Positions 1 to 7,875 of a stretch of 20,459 nt of DNA are shown here, piece by piece (the first letter of the stretch is position 1; the number at the start of each line of letters is the position of its first letter). The notes under the pieces are model-generated. The model searched no databases. It saw only the letters and a list, made by a program, of their open reading frames with translations, and was not told the DNA's origin. This stretch comes from a virus, in IMG/VR virus record IMGVR_UViG_3300042563_001771, positions 1-20,459 of that record; one strand, given 5' to 3'. The position numbers were made by a program, and so were the translations under genes.

Positions 1-118
1 GTATAGTATGCGTGCCCAAGCGATAGTGTTCTTTTATAAAATAAACTTTGCTGTTGCCAAGCACGCAAGATGGTGGCTTACTCTCTACTCTGTAACTCGC
101 AGGTTCTTGCCTTGAAAC
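1..118. repeat. Left arm of 118-bp inverted repeat (TerS 3' end plus TerS-TerL spacer)
   Basis: Positions 1-118 are the reverse complement of 19184-19301 with one mismatch (position 31 C against 19271). The arm starts with GTA TAG, which matches the last codon and stop of the terminase small subunit encoded on the minus strand at the other end. It continues as the non-coding spacer before TerL. Homology stops at 118/119, so 119-147 is unique to this side. The window begins inside the repeat, so 118 bp is a minimum length. Confidence 0.95.
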
Positions 119-147
119 ACAAACTAAATAAAATATTACTTTAAACA
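119..147 (+). promoter_or_regulatory. AT-rich leader of TerL without Shine-Dalgarno
   Basis: The 29 bases before the TerL ATG are almost entirely A and T and contain no GGAGG-like element. TATTAC at 134-139 is a possible -10 box, but no good -35 box lies at the usual distance. The leader is listed because it shows the AT-rich, SD-free start context repeated at most genes of the window. Confidence 0.3.
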
Positions 148-1992
148 ATGAAAGACACCAAACTAGCAGACGAACTAGAATCTAGACTGAGGAAAGTATT
201 CCTTCCAGATGAAGGCGGCGACATTGTTGAATGGCTCGAAAAGAACATACGACAAATCCCATTCTCCCCGATGCCTGCTGGGTTCAGAGCAAAGGAAACA
301 CCTTGGCTAATAGAACCTCTGCGTGCGTGTGCTGACCCAGAAAAAAGACTAGTTCAGATTCTAGCACCAATTCAGTCTGGTAAGTCCTTAGCGGCAGAGA
401 TGCTTTCGTGCTATATTATTGCCCGTCAGCCAGCCCCCACGCTTTTCCTTAACGACACTAACGACAACGCCGCAGACTGGATGAAAACACGACTTCGTGT
501 TCTTTGGGAGAACTGCCCACCAGTAATGGCTAAACTTCCAAAAGGTGAAGAGAAGTCCAAGGGGGATACAGTTCAGACAAATGACATGACATTCTGGTGT
601 CTTGGTGCGTTCAACGAAAAGAACCTTCAAAGACGTTCGATTAGATGGCTACTTGCTGACGAAACTTGGCTCTACCCAAAGGGACACTTGGCGGAAGCCT
701 CCGCCCGTGTCACTTCGTTCGGCTGGCTTGGCAAACGCATCTTTATGTCACAAGGCGGGTTTGCTGGAGACGAGACTGAGGAGTTCTGGGCAACCACAGA
801 TAAGCGAGTATGGTCATTCGCCTGCCCGCTATGTAATCACAGGCAAGAGTGGAAATGGACACAGATAAGAACACCAGAGGACTGCATGATATATGAGGGT
901 GAGTACGACTTTAATAAAATAAGAAACAATACAACTTATGAGTGCGAAGGTTGTAATCACAGATTTAAGGACAGCAGAGCATCCCGTGACGAGATGAACG
1001 AAAGAGGGTTCTATGCTATGACAAACCCAAATGCGGCTGATTATAACGCTGGATACACTTGGAACTGTCTTGCCGCTCGCTCGTGGGGAACTGCCGCAGA
1101 GTCTTATATGCGTGCGAAGACAATGCTTGATTATAACGGTGACGCAGGCCCAATTCGAATTTTTAAACAAAAGCAATTGGCAGAGTTCTGGACAGATGAG
1201 CCAGATTCCTTTGATGCGGTTCAGTCTATTGGCGAATACAAGCAGGGCGAGGAGTGGGAAGATGAGTCTCTAATAAACCCAAAGACCAAGAAAATACATA
1301 ACGATAAGACGCTAAAAGAACAGGTGAGTTCTAGATTTATGACTGTTGACGTTCAGCGAAACGGCTTCTACTGTCTGGTTAGAAGTTGGTCTGACGGAGG
1401 CGATAGCCGTCTCCGTGCTTGGAGATTCGTATCAACTTGGCACGATGTTCTTTCTTTCCAGAAGTTGCATAGTGTTAACAGTGCCCTTGTTTACGTTGAC
1501 TGCGGTGACCAATTTGATGACGTAATAAGACAGTGCGGAATAAATAAATGGACTGCATTGAGAGGGGACGCAAGAGGCGAGTTTCCTTGGAGAATACAGA
1601 TGGCTGGAGGCTATAAGACAGTGAACAAAACATACGCACCAGCAAGGCTTGTAAATGCTGGAACTGGTGTTGTAAGAGTTCACCACTTCTCAAACTTGGC
1701 ACTAAAGGACCAACTTGCAAGATTGAGGAAGAATGGCAAGCATATGTGTCCGCACGACTGCGGACAGGACTATATGGACCAGATGGAATCTGAGGCTAGA
1801 GTCATGGGCAACAACGGAAAGCCAGAGTGGCGAAGAATTGGCAAGAGAGCCAATCACTTGTGGGACTGTGAAGTTATGCAACTTGTTGCTTCGGCGGCGT
1901 TTGGATTCCTTGGAGCCCCAAGAATCGTTGAGCAAATCAAAGAAGATGAAGTCGAAAGCGACAACAAAGAGGTAGCCAAGGACGAAATCTAG
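148..1992 (+). CDS. terL: Terminase large subunit, GpA family
   Basis: Packaging motor ATPase and endonuclease that pumps phage DNA into the prohead through the portal. The 614-aa length is typical of lambda gpA-like (Terminase_GpA) proteins. Visible in order: a Walker A-type loop APIQSGKS at residues 73-80, a Walker B strand ending LLADE with D171-E172, and a zinc-finger-like set of two CxxC pairs (C226/C229 and C266/C269). The RNase H-like nuclease has acidic residues D401 (MTVDVQ), D451 (VYVDCGD) and D573 (HLWDCE). The tail after residue 595 is acidic and probably disordered. The ATG at 148 is the only sensible start. Its expected partner TerS is not upstream in this window but lies inverted at 19296-20090. 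Confidence 0.95.
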   Translation: MKDTKLADELESRLRKVFLPDEGGDIVEWLEKNIRQIPFSPMPAGFRAKETPWLIEPLRACADPEKRLVQILAPIQSGKSLAAEMLSCYIIARQPAPTLFLNDTNDNAADWMKTRLRVLWENCPPVMAKLPKGEEKSKGDTVQTNDMTFWCLGAFNEKNLQRRSIRWLLADETWLYPKGHLAEASARVTSFGWLGKRIFMSQGGFAGDETEEFWATTDKRVWSFACPLCNHRQEWKWTQIRTPEDCMIYEGEYDFNKIRNNTTYECEGCNHRFKDSRASRDEMNERGFYAMTNPNAADYNAGYTWNCLAARSWGTAAESYMRAKTMLDYNGDAGPIRIFKQKQLAEFWTDEPDSFDAVQSIGEYKQGEEWEDESLINPKTKKIHNDKTLKEQVSSRFMTVDVQRNGFYCLVRSWSDGGDSRLRAWRFVSTWHDVLSFQKLHSVNSALVYVDCGDQFDDVIRQCGINKWTALRGDARGEFPWRIQMAGGYKTVNKTYAPARLVNAGTGVVRVHHFSNLALKDQLARLRKNGKHMCPHDCGQDYMDQMESEARVMGNNGKPEWRRIGKRANHLWDCEVMQLVASAAFGFLGAPRIVEQIKEDEVESDNKEVAKDEI

Positions 1993-2084
1993 AAATAAGT
2001 ACGCTTGCATATTCCAAATATTTAAACATGATTAACTCATCGGTTAGTATGTATATCTATATATACATTATATATTGTTCTTTT

Positions 2085-2345
2085 CAATTTTGGCGGTGAA
2101 CTGGTAAGCATATACAGCAATGATATGCAAGGTTGCATAGTCTTACGACTATGCTGATTGCTCTAACCCCAAGAGTATTCAGATATTTCCTCGATTGATT
2201 CCGTTCACCGCCAATTCACTTTGTGTGGCTGATGATGATACGGAACGGCGAAAGCACCGTTAACCTCCGCTGGTGGGTCATACCATCTTAACAGCACACA
2301 TCCCTTTAAAACATAAGGCAGGCCAACAGCCTGCCTTATTTGTTA
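2085..2345 (+). ncRNA. Candidate structured non-coding RNA downstream of TerL
   Basis: There is no credible ORF here, but there is strong base pairing. A 12-bp closing helix joins 2090-2101 to 2203-2214. It encloses three perfect or near-perfect hairpins: 2108-2113/2123-2128, 2135-2142/2147-2154 with a 4-base loop, and 2160-2164/2172-2176 with one G-U pair. A second part follows, with a hairpin at 2244-2248/2257-2261 carrying a C-GAAA-G cap. A further helix lies at about 2263-2280, and the terminator at 2313-2339 ends the unit. A TATATT at 2071-2076 could be a -10 box, with no convincing -35. The RNA could instead be the processed 3' end of the TerL transcript. I do not recognise the family. 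Confidence 0.6.
2313..2344. terminator. Bidirectional intrinsic terminator
   Basis: A perfect 11-bp stem (2313-2323 with 2329-2339) has a 5-base loop. On the + strand it runs into TTTGTT, and on the minus strand into GTTTT. It sits between the + strand RNA unit and the convergent minus-strand gene at 2362-2529, so it can serve both. Confidence 0.8.
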
Positions 2346-2361
2346 TATATATGATTATAAC

Positions 2362-2529
2362 TCACTTCTTATACACCATAAGAAGTAAGCATACATTGGC
2401 AAAGGAATAAGCAAGCCACATCCCTGCGGCGGGCCAATTGCGAAGGTAAATATTTCCGCACCCTGCGACAAAGTAAGCGAGTGTAGCCACCGCTGGAACA
2501 ACAATTGTGGTAAAGGTTACAATGCTCAT
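2362..2529 (-). CDS. Small two-helix membrane protein, antisense to the module
   Basis: Reading the minus strand from ATG at 2529 to TGA at 2362 gives a 55-aa protein starting MSIVTFTTIVVPAVATLAYF and ending LLLMVYKK. Residues about 3-23 and 36-53 are hydrophobic and look like two membrane helices. They are joined by a short polar stretch (GNIYLRNWPAAG), with a lysine-rich end inside the cell. The ORF fills the space between the bidirectional terminator and the promoter region before 2685, and it is the only minus-strand gene inside the module. The first helix is followed by GC and a Trp-rich turn, unlike random translation. It could be a superinfection-exclusion or membrane-accessory protein, but the function is unknown. 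No Shine-Dalgarno is visible upstream. Confidence 0.6.
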   Translation of the reverse strand: MSIVTFTTIVVPAVATLAYFVAGCGNIYLRNWPAAGMWLAYSFANVCLLLMVYKK

Positions 2530-2684
2530 TTGAGTATAGAAGGTTGGGGAATCGTATAAATCACAGACGGGAGGATGTGGCTATCCATTACTGGATTAAT
2601 GCCAACGTATGCTCTTGACATTCAACAAATGTATGCTATTGCTTGACGTAGTCAAGCACAATCAAGTAGACATTACAAAAATAC
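2530..2684. promoter_or_regulatory. Divergent promoter region with inverted-repeat operator candidate
   Basis: This 155-bp region separates the minus-strand small gene from the head operon. On the + strand, TTGACG (2643-2648) lies 18 bases before TAGACA (2667-2672), 12 bases from the ATG at 2685. A second TTGACA lies at 2615-2620. A perfect 8-bp inverted repeat with a 3-base centre (2640-2647/2651-2658) overlaps the first -35 and could be an operator. TATGCT is followed by TTGAC twice (about 2608-2619 and 2632-2647). No coding sequence was found in 2530-2684. Confidence 0.45.
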
Positions 2685-3536
2685 ATGGGACGCTCTTACG
2701 AAATCAAGGAAGGCCGAAAGGTCATTATTCCAACCAAGAAACAGGTTGAGTCTATGGAGCGTAAGCAAGCGGCTGAGAATACGTTAATTGATGCCCTTGG
2801 CAGGACTGGAATGGTAAACACTGTTTCGGACATTAAAATGATTGAGGCTTATATAAAAACGCTTGGACTCTCTCAGAAGCAACAAAAGGAAATACTGGAA
2901 AACGCAAGAGCAACAGATGAGTTTATTCAGTTAAATGTACTAAGAATCCTTAAAGCACTCCGAGACGGAGATACAAAAAACGAAATGGAGGATAAGAAGT
3001 TTAAGTTCTCACTTGATAATTTGATAAAAAAGTGGGCTAACTCGGAAGTCGAGTTGATGGCCTCTTATGATAAAAATGGCAAATTCCTTGGCTATGACAC
3101 GCAAGCAAAGAGCGGTATAGTTTACATGACAACTGGTGCTGGTCAGTTAGTTGGAGGAACCACAATCCACACACATCCAGTCTTAAAAGGAGAATTTTTT
3201 GGAGGAAACTTTTCAATTGGAGACTGGCAGGGATTTAGAGACACGGGGGAAAGAAGAATGGTTGTAACCTCCAAAGAAGGAACTTACATTTTGGAGAAAT
3301 CTAAGCCTTTAAAGTTAACTAACTCTGACATTACTAAGTCTTATGTTAGAACACTGGTTAGAATAAACCTTTCTCAAAAGGGCATCAAAGACGACAAAAC
3401 AACGAAGTTTGGATGCTCAAAGTCAGAACTTGCACTATGGAGAGACAAGCATCACGGAGCAAAAGAAATTGCGGCGATAGCGGGTGTAAAATTCACCTTT
3501 ATACCCAATAAGGGCTTTGAGGGACTTGACAAATAA
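2685..3536 (+). CDS. JAB/MPN-like putative metalloprotease-fold protein
   Basis: 283 aa. The N-terminal third (1-110) is helical, charged and not recognised. Residues 120-182 resemble the JAB/MPN fold found in some phage head and minor capsid proteins. They show a possible active-site glutamate in EVELMASYDKNG (E121 or E123), then the signature IHTHP with H162 and H164, followed by FSIGDW with S177 and D180. The spacing Glu, HxHP, S-x-x-D is the family's metal-binding pattern. The C-terminal 90 residues are lysine-rich and end TFIPNKGFEGLDK. It leads the head gene cluster, upstream of the joiner and portal, so a capsid or DNA-entry role is plausible. Toxin-like or deubiquitinase-like activity cannot be excluded. 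The fold assignment is motif-based. Confidence 0.6.
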   Translation: MGRSYEIKEGRKVIIPTKKQVESMERKQAAENTLIDALGRTGMVNTVSDIKMIEAYIKTLGLSQKQQKEILENARATDEFIQLNVLRILKALRDGDTKNEMEDKKFKFSLDNLIKKWANSEVELMASYDKNGKFLGYDTQAKSGIVYMTTGAGQLVGGTTIHTHPVLKGEFFGGNFSIGDWQGFRDTGERRMVVTSKEGTYILEKSKPLKLTNSDITKSYVRTLVRINLSQKGIKDDKTTKFGCSKSELALWRDKHHGAKEIAAIAGVKFTFIPNKGFEGLDK

Positions 3537-3544
3537 TCACTTTT

Positions 3545-3727
3545 ATGGAAAGCAATAATCCAATCAAAAAAGAAACAATATTCAAAGACGACAGAAGCCT
3601 TCGTGACCCAAATGTCATAAAAACGACAATAAAGCCATCAGATGCTGAAATCGAGGAAATTAGGAAACTATGGGAGAAATTCCATAAAGAACTTATCGAC
3701 AGAAGAGATAAAAGAAGTGACGGGTAA
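3545..3727 (+). CDS. Small charged hypothetical protein
   Basis: A 60-aa ORF between the JAB-like gene and the gpW-like gene, with gaps of 8 and 23 bases. The product is rich in Lys, Glu, Asp and Arg. A predicted amphipathic helix spans about residues 31-55 (PSDAEIEEIRKLWEKFHKEL). There is no signal peptide or membrane segment. Its tight packing in the operon, same strand and helical pattern support it being real. I do not recognise the family, and the function is unknown. Confidence 0.6.
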   Translation: MESNNPIKKETIFKDDRSLRDPNVIKTTIKPSDAEIEEIRKLWEKFHKELIDRRDKRSDG

Positions 3728-3750
3728 CAAGTTGACACTGGGCAACCCTT

Positions 3751-3999
3751 ATGGCCGCTGAAGGAATATTTGTCGGATTACCCCGTGAAACCATTGAAAA
3801 AATGAGGGATAAGGCTGTTGAGTTGATTCTTCAAGGGAAAACGATTATGTCTTACGGAGATGGCGTAAATAACGCATCTAAACAATTTGCAATGCCTCCA
3901 AAAGAAATCCTTCACGAATGCCAATATGCACTCGATAAATTGGATGGCAAGAACATAAGAGGTCTTTGGACCAACTATGGTCGCTCAATTTATAGATGA
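3751..3999 (+). CDS. gpW-like head-tail joining protein candidate
   Basis: 82 aa, and its TGA overlaps the portal start (ATGA at 3996-3999), which implies translational coupling. In lambda-type modules the small joiner W lies directly before portal B, and this gene has that position and a similar size. The sequence fits the gpW pattern: an N-terminal helix (RETIEKMRDKAVELILQ), a GKTIMSYGDG turn and strand, then a C-terminal helix ending CQYALDKLDG. By analogy it would sit under the portal and allow tail attachment. The assignment rests on position and pattern, since no signature residue is decisive. Confidence 0.6.
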   Translation: MAAEGIFVGLPRETIEKMRDKAVELILQGKTIMSYGDGVNNASKQFAMPPKEILHECQYALDKLDGKNIRGLWTNYGRSIYR

Positions 4000-5690
4000 A
4001 CCAAGAAAGTAAAAAGCCGCTCGGGCTCTTTGATAGAGCAAGACTTGCAATCTCAAACGTTATAAAGCCAAAGGCTTATACGGGGACTTGGGACTCTGCA
4101 CGCTATTCTCCCAACAGGACTAGAATAGACGCACCAATGCCGACAGATTTCCGCAAGGAAATGACGGCAACGGTTCGGCGTGAAATGGTTCGTCTTTCAA
4201 GATGGCTTGAAAAAAATAACGGTTTATTTAGACAGCAGATAAAGGACACCGCATTGTATTCCATCGGTGATGGAATACATATGCAGGCAAATGGTGGAGA
4301 CTTTGAATGGCAGTCCCTCATTGAGGCAGAGTGGGAGCAAGAGTCAGAGTCCCCAGAAGTCACTGGAAGGTTTTCTCTCCTTGAGTCACTTTATATCATA
4401 TGTGAGTCACTTGACAGAGATGGTGAGATTTTCTTAATAAAAGCAAAAAGAAACGGCATTCCGAAGTTTCAAATCATAGAGTCGCACAGAGTGGAAACGC
4501 CACCAACTATGCAGGAGGATGTTAATATATCAGACGGAGTAAGATATAATAAATTTGGCATTCCAAGTATATATTATGTAAAGCAGTCTGATGGCTCTCA
4601 TACTCCAATTCCAGCATCGTCAATGATGCATGTATATGAGGCTACACACGCTTCATCATCTCGTGCATACCCTCCGCACCAGCATGCAATTAACAACATG
4701 CGAGACGAGATGGACTTGTTGGCAATGGAAAAAGTTGCGGCTAAAGACAATGCTCGTGTATCTAGAATATTTAAGACACACGACACGTCTGCCGACAATG
4801 GAGATATCGGCCTTGGTCAACCCCTTGGCACTGGTACTACAGATACTGGTAATTTAGATAGAGTTCTTGGCGGCGTTACTGCTGTTATACAACCCAATGA
4901 GGAACTAGTGACTTACACGCCAGCAAGGCCGACAACGGCCTTTACTGGCTTCATTGAACACCTTCGTAGAGACTCTGTAATGGGCTCGTTGCCATATGAG
5001 TTTTTAGCAGACCCAACAAAGGCTGGTGGCTCTGCCGTAAGACTAGTCGTAGCAAAGGCATCAAGATACTTCTCGAAGAGACAGAATATAATAATTAGTA
5101 GATTTCTAAATCCTTATTTCCAGTACTGGCTTGGGACTAAGATTAATCGTGGAGACCTTCCATCAGCAAAAAACTGGTGGCGTGTTGAATGGATGGTTAC
5201 AAAGAATGTAACGGTAGATGCTGGTCGTGACGCTCAGAATGAGCGTGCCGACCTTGAAATGGGAAGAAACACTCTTGAGGATGACTTCGCCGCACGTGGC
5301 TTACAGTATGAAAAGACTATGCGTAAGCGTGCTAAGAACTTCCTGTTCTTGAAGAAACTTGCTAAGGAAACTGGTCTCGACAGGGAAGACCTCTTCAGAT
5401 TCTCCCCACAAGGCGGTGGACCTTCTCCGAATGAAATGGGCAAGCCAGTTATTGGCCCAGACGGACAACCCGTCATTGGCCCAGATGGAAAGCCGTTAAT
5501 GCAGACCGTAGACCCTCAAGAGGGAATCGAGATGCAAGACGACTTGGTTGGTGCTACTCAGCCAGAAACCAGTGAGCCATCTATCGATGGCGGAACATCT
5601 CCCGTTAACGAAACAACAATTTCTTACGAAACCCTTCCGAAGCAAAACGAAGGACTATCACTACCCAAAGAACAAACATACATACGATGA
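3996..5690 (+). CDS. Portal protein, lambda family
   Basis: The 564-aa dodecameric ring protein at the capsid vertex through which TerL drives DNA. Residues 40-110 (RREMVRLSRWLEKNNGLFRQ, then a DTALYSIGDGI strand) and the SLDRDGEIFL stretch are typical of Phage_portal_2/lambda gpB proteins. So are the FIEHLRRDSVMGSLPYEF helix and the lipid-like ending VDAGRDAQNERADLEMGRNT. The tail after residue 475 is low-complexity, containing two copies of the octapeptide PVIGPDG-Q/K and an acidic Pro/Thr-rich end, probably disordered inside the capsid. Start and stop both overlap the neighbours by ATGA (3996 and 5687), linking joiner, portal and protease in one translational unit. Confidence 0.92.
   Translation: MNQESKKPLGLFDRARLAISNVIKPKAYTGTWDSARYSPNRTRIDAPMPTDFRKEMTATVRREMVRLSRWLEKNNGLFRQQIKDTALYSIGDGIHMQANGGDFEWQSLIEAEWEQESESPEVTGRFSLLESLYIICESLDRDGEIFLIKAKRNGIPKFQIIESHRVETPPTMQEDVNISDGVRYNKFGIPSIYYVKQSDGSHTPIPASSMMHVYEATHASSSRAYPPHQHAINNMRDEMDLLAMEKVAAKDNARVSRIFKTHDTSADNGDIGLGQPLGTGTTDTGNLDRVLGGVTAVIQPNEELVTYTPARPTTAFTGFIEHLRRDSVMGSLPYEFLADPTKAGGSAVRLVVAKASRYFSKRQNIIISRFLNPYFQYWLGTKINRGDLPSAKNWWRVEWMVTKNVTVDAGRDAQNERADLEMGRNTLEDDFAARGLQYEKTMRKRAKNFLFLKKLAKETGLDREDLFRFSPQGGGPSPNEMGKPVIGPDGQPVIGPDGKPLMQTVDPQEGIEMQDDLVGATQPETSEPSIDGGTSPVNETTISYETLPKQNEGLSLPKEQTYIR
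5445..5492 (+). repeat. Two tandem 24-bp repeats in portal tail
   Basis: Units 5445-5468 and 5469-5492 each encode PVIGPDGQ or PVIGPDGK. Differences are mostly at third codon positions, so the protein repeat appears to be under selection. It lies in the disordered C-terminal part of the portal protein. Confidence 0.85.
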
Positions 5691-6661
5691 TTAGAAACGA
5701 CCTCTGTTACGCAATATCGGCTGGAAGGCCGATGTTAATTGACCCACTGAAAGCGAAAGCATTCTTGGACAATGCCAACATGATTCTTTCCAATCCAGAC
5801 ATAGCATATTACCTGTCTGCTTGGTCCGATAAGTATGAGAGTAAGGCCAGTAAGCCAAAGAAGCGTCCACGTGCTGGAAACCCTTGGGTTGATGAAGAAG
5901 ATGGCCCAAATGCTGGAATTGATGCTGATTCGTTTTTCTCTACAGTTAAAGACCCAGAAATTAAGGACGGAATGGGATGCATTCCAATTGAGGGCGTAAT
6001 AGGCAAGGGCTTGACGAAGATTGAAAGAATGCTTGGATGTGCTGACCTCAAGGAAATAGCATGTACTTTAGATTGCTGGGAAAAGCGTGATGACATTTCT
6101 GAAATTGTATTTAAGTTTGATTCTGGTGGTGGTTCAACTTCTGGCCTTGAAGAAATGGCTAAGAAGATTAGAAACTACCCAAAGACGACTATTGCTTATT
6201 GCGAAGGAGACTGCGGCTCCGCCGCATTCTGGCTCGCCAGCCAATGCTCTCGCTTCTATGTAACATCCTCCTCAAGCATTGGTGCTTGCGGTATCTACTT
6301 GACACTCAAGAACATGGACAAGAAGTACGAGAAGGAAGGCGTTGAGGTCGAAATCATTAAGTCTGGTGCTTACAAAGCCGCTGGTGTAGAAAACACTGGC
6401 CTTTCTGAGTTACAAAGGCAAAGACTTCAAGATGAAGTTGATGAACTTCACAGAAGATTCATAAGAGATGTTAGACTCGTAAGAGCATTTGCCAGCGAGG
6501 AAGACCTTCAAGGTCAGTCGTTCTATGGCGATGAAGCCGTAAGAAACGGACTTGCTACAAATCTCGTTGACAAGTGGCAGGATGTTGTCGATTCTATCAA
6601 GATGAATAGACAATTCAACATGGACGAAAGCCTTAGCAGGCTTCTCGGAAACAGATTTTAA
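5687..6661 (+). CDS. Prohead maturation protease, S49 (SppA/lambda C) family
   Basis: 324-aa serine protease that trims scaffold and capsid proteins during head assembly. The core runs from GCIPIEGVIGKG (about 97-108) through FDSGGGSTSG, which has the oxyanion-type glycines. The catalytic serine is in CGSAAFWLAS (S178) and the catalytic lysine in SGAYKAAG (K230). These are the S49 Ser-Lys dyad residues at the expected spacing. The N-terminal 95 residues are a basic, Pro-rich extension. Unlike lambda C, the reading frame stops shortly after the protease domain, so no scaffold is nested in its C-terminus. A separate scaffold-like gene follows. The start overlaps the portal stop (ATGA). Confidence 0.93.
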   Translation: MIRNDLCYAISAGRPMLIDPLKAKAFLDNANMILSNPDIAYYLSAWSDKYESKASKPKKRPRAGNPWVDEEDGPNAGIDADSFFSTVKDPEIKDGMGCIPIEGVIGKGLTKIERMLGCADLKEIACTLDCWEKRDDISEIVFKFDSGGGSTSGLEEMAKKIRNYPKTTIAYCEGDCGSAAFWLASQCSRFYVTSSSSIGACGIYLTLKNMDKKYEKEGVEVEIIKSGAYKAAGVENTGLSELQRQRLQDEVDELHRRFIRDVRLVRAFASEEDLQGQSFYGDEAVRNGLATNLVDKWQDVVDSIKMNRQFNMDESLSRLLGNRF

Positions 6662-6665
6662 TACG

Positions 6666-6687
6666 CAACCGAAGTTCGCTTGGGTTG
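6666..6687 (+). terminator. UUCG-capped hairpin after protease gene
   Basis: CAACCGAAG (6666-6674) and CTTGGGTTG (6679-6687) form a 9-bp helix with one G-G mismatch and a TTCG tetraloop. No T-run follows, so termination is uncertain and an RNA-stabilising or processing role is also possible. The 3' arm ends in TTG, the first bases of the next -35 box. Confidence 0.45.
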
Positions 6688-6713
6688 ACAACCAAACATT
6701 TATAACTATTAAT
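6685..6713 (+). promoter_or_regulatory. Promoter candidate for scaffold gene
   Basis: TTGACA at 6685-6690 is a consensus -35. A weak -10 (TATTAA/ATTAAT) lies at 6707-6713, giving a 16-17 base spacer. The predicted start of transcription falls within a few bases of the ATG at 6721, leaving essentially no leader. Confidence 0.5.
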
Positions 6714-6720
6714 ACATAAT

Positions 6721-7875
6721 ATGAGCAAATCCATAGACACCATCCTCAAAGAACTTATCGAGTCTCAGACCAAGCAGACCGTTGCACTCGATGCGAAACT
6801 CACGGCGATGGCTGGAGACAACAACACATACTTCGACCGCATGAAGAAGATGGAAGAAGGTCTCACTGAGGCCATGAAGAAGGTTATTGAAATGGATGCC
6901 TCCATGAAGGAGTGCAACATGCAGATGGGGAAGCAGATAGAGAACATGGAGGCAAAGTATGCTGGGCTCTATCAAGTCCCAGACAAGAACCCAGACAATG
7001 ATGACGAGGGCAAGCGTCTCGAAATGAAGACAGAAGGAAACCCTGTCGATGCATCTCCAGACAAGGTTGGCGGATTTAAGGAAACTGGCGGACGCTTTCA
7101 AGGCCCGAATGAAGCCAAGGCTGAATATGAACAGAGTTCTGAAGACACAGGTCGTAAGCCAGAACAAGAAGCCAAGATGGCCGAAGATGCCCCTGCTCCT
7201 GCTCCTGCCGAAGGCGGAAACGTACTTGATGGTGTCAATAAGACAAAGGTGACTGGTCAGCCAGATGACATGGAAGATGACGAAGATGAAGTTATGAAGC
7301 GTAAGCGTCTTCGCATCGGCCAGAAAGTAAAGGCTGAAGAATCTAATGAAGAACCAAAAGCAAAAGAAGTCAAGGAAGTCAAAGCCGAACAAGCAAGCAC
7401 TGCTCCTGTCGCTTCTCAAGAGTCCTCAATTAACGCAACTGCTAAAGCCCTTAATGACAAGATTGAAGCGGTACTTGAAAAACTTGCTTCCGTAAGTAAT
7501 TCCAAGTCAGAAACTTCAGCAGAAGTAGAAGTCACCAAGGTTGCACTCGCAAAGGAAACAAAGGCAAAAGAAGAAGCCGTTGCACAGATGAAGGCCCTTA
7601 GCGACAAGTTCGACTCACTGATGGCAAAGGTTTCCACAATCGAGAAGTCCGCCTCAACGGTAGAGCAAAAAGCCGCCCAAATCGTTGCACGAACTGGAGT
7701 TGAGGCCGTTGAAGTGTCAATTGACCATAAGGCCAAGGACTCAGAACAGACTGATGAAGAAGCATTTAAGCAGTTCGAAGCCCTCAAGGGTACGGAACAG
7801 CGTAAGTTCTACCTCGCTAATAAGACTATCATCGAGCGTCACGCATCTGCCCTCCTTAGAGCCAAGCGTTCGTAA
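6721..7875 (+). CDS. Capsid scaffolding-like coiled-coil protein
   Basis: 384 aa, rich in Glu, Lys and Ala, with no recognised enzyme motif. It has an N-terminal coiled coil (about 1-85), an acidic Pro/Ala-rich low-complexity middle (about 90-245) containing a short basic patch MKRKRLRIGQK, and a second coiled coil (about 245-315). The C-terminal helical part (about 345-384) is basic and ends LLRAKRS. Scaffolds have this pattern: extended charged helices with a basic C-terminal coat-binding end. It lies between the S49 protease and the major capsid gene, where scaffolds are encoded. The role is inferred from composition and position. A minor structural coiled-coil protein is the alternative. 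Confidence 0.7.
   Translation: MSKSIDTILKELIESQTKQTVALDAKLTAMAGDNNTYFDRMKKMEEGLTEAMKKVIEMDASMKECNMQMGKQIENMEAKYAGLYQVPDKNPDNDDEGKRLEMKTEGNPVDASPDKVGGFKETGGRFQGPNEAKAEYEQSSEDTGRKPEQEAKMAEDAPAPAPAEGGNVLDGVNKTKVTGQPDDMEDDEDEVMKRKRLRIGQKVKAEESNEEPKAKEVKEVKAEQASTAPVASQESSINATAKALNDKIEAVLEKLASVSNSKSETSAEVEVTKVALAKETKAKEEAVAQMKALSDKFDSLMAKVSTIEKSASTVEQKAAQIVARTGVEAVEVSIDHKAKDSEQTDEEAFKQFEALKGTEQRKFYLANKTIIERHASALLRAKRS

Noticed and set aside
2090-2214. tRNA or tmRNA
   Set aside because: The closing stem is 12 bp rather than 7, there is no T-arm consensus, and no CCA-type end or anticodon arm of the right size.
2229-2253. Hammerhead-ribozyme-like CTGATGA followed by CGAAA
   Set aside because: The 13 bases between them (2236-2248) cannot form stem II, and no fitting stems I and III flank them.
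3526-3751. TTGACA boxes about 19 bases before the starts at 3545 and 3751 as promoters
   Set aside because: A -10 at 16-18 bases would lie at or beyond the ATG and no TATAAT-like sequence is there; TTGAC is also common as Leu-Asp codons.
6709-7419. 236-aa minus-strand ORF
   Set aside because: It is antisense to the scaffold-like gene; its Phe/Leu/Cys-rich product is the expected shadow of Glu/Lys/Ala-rich codons.
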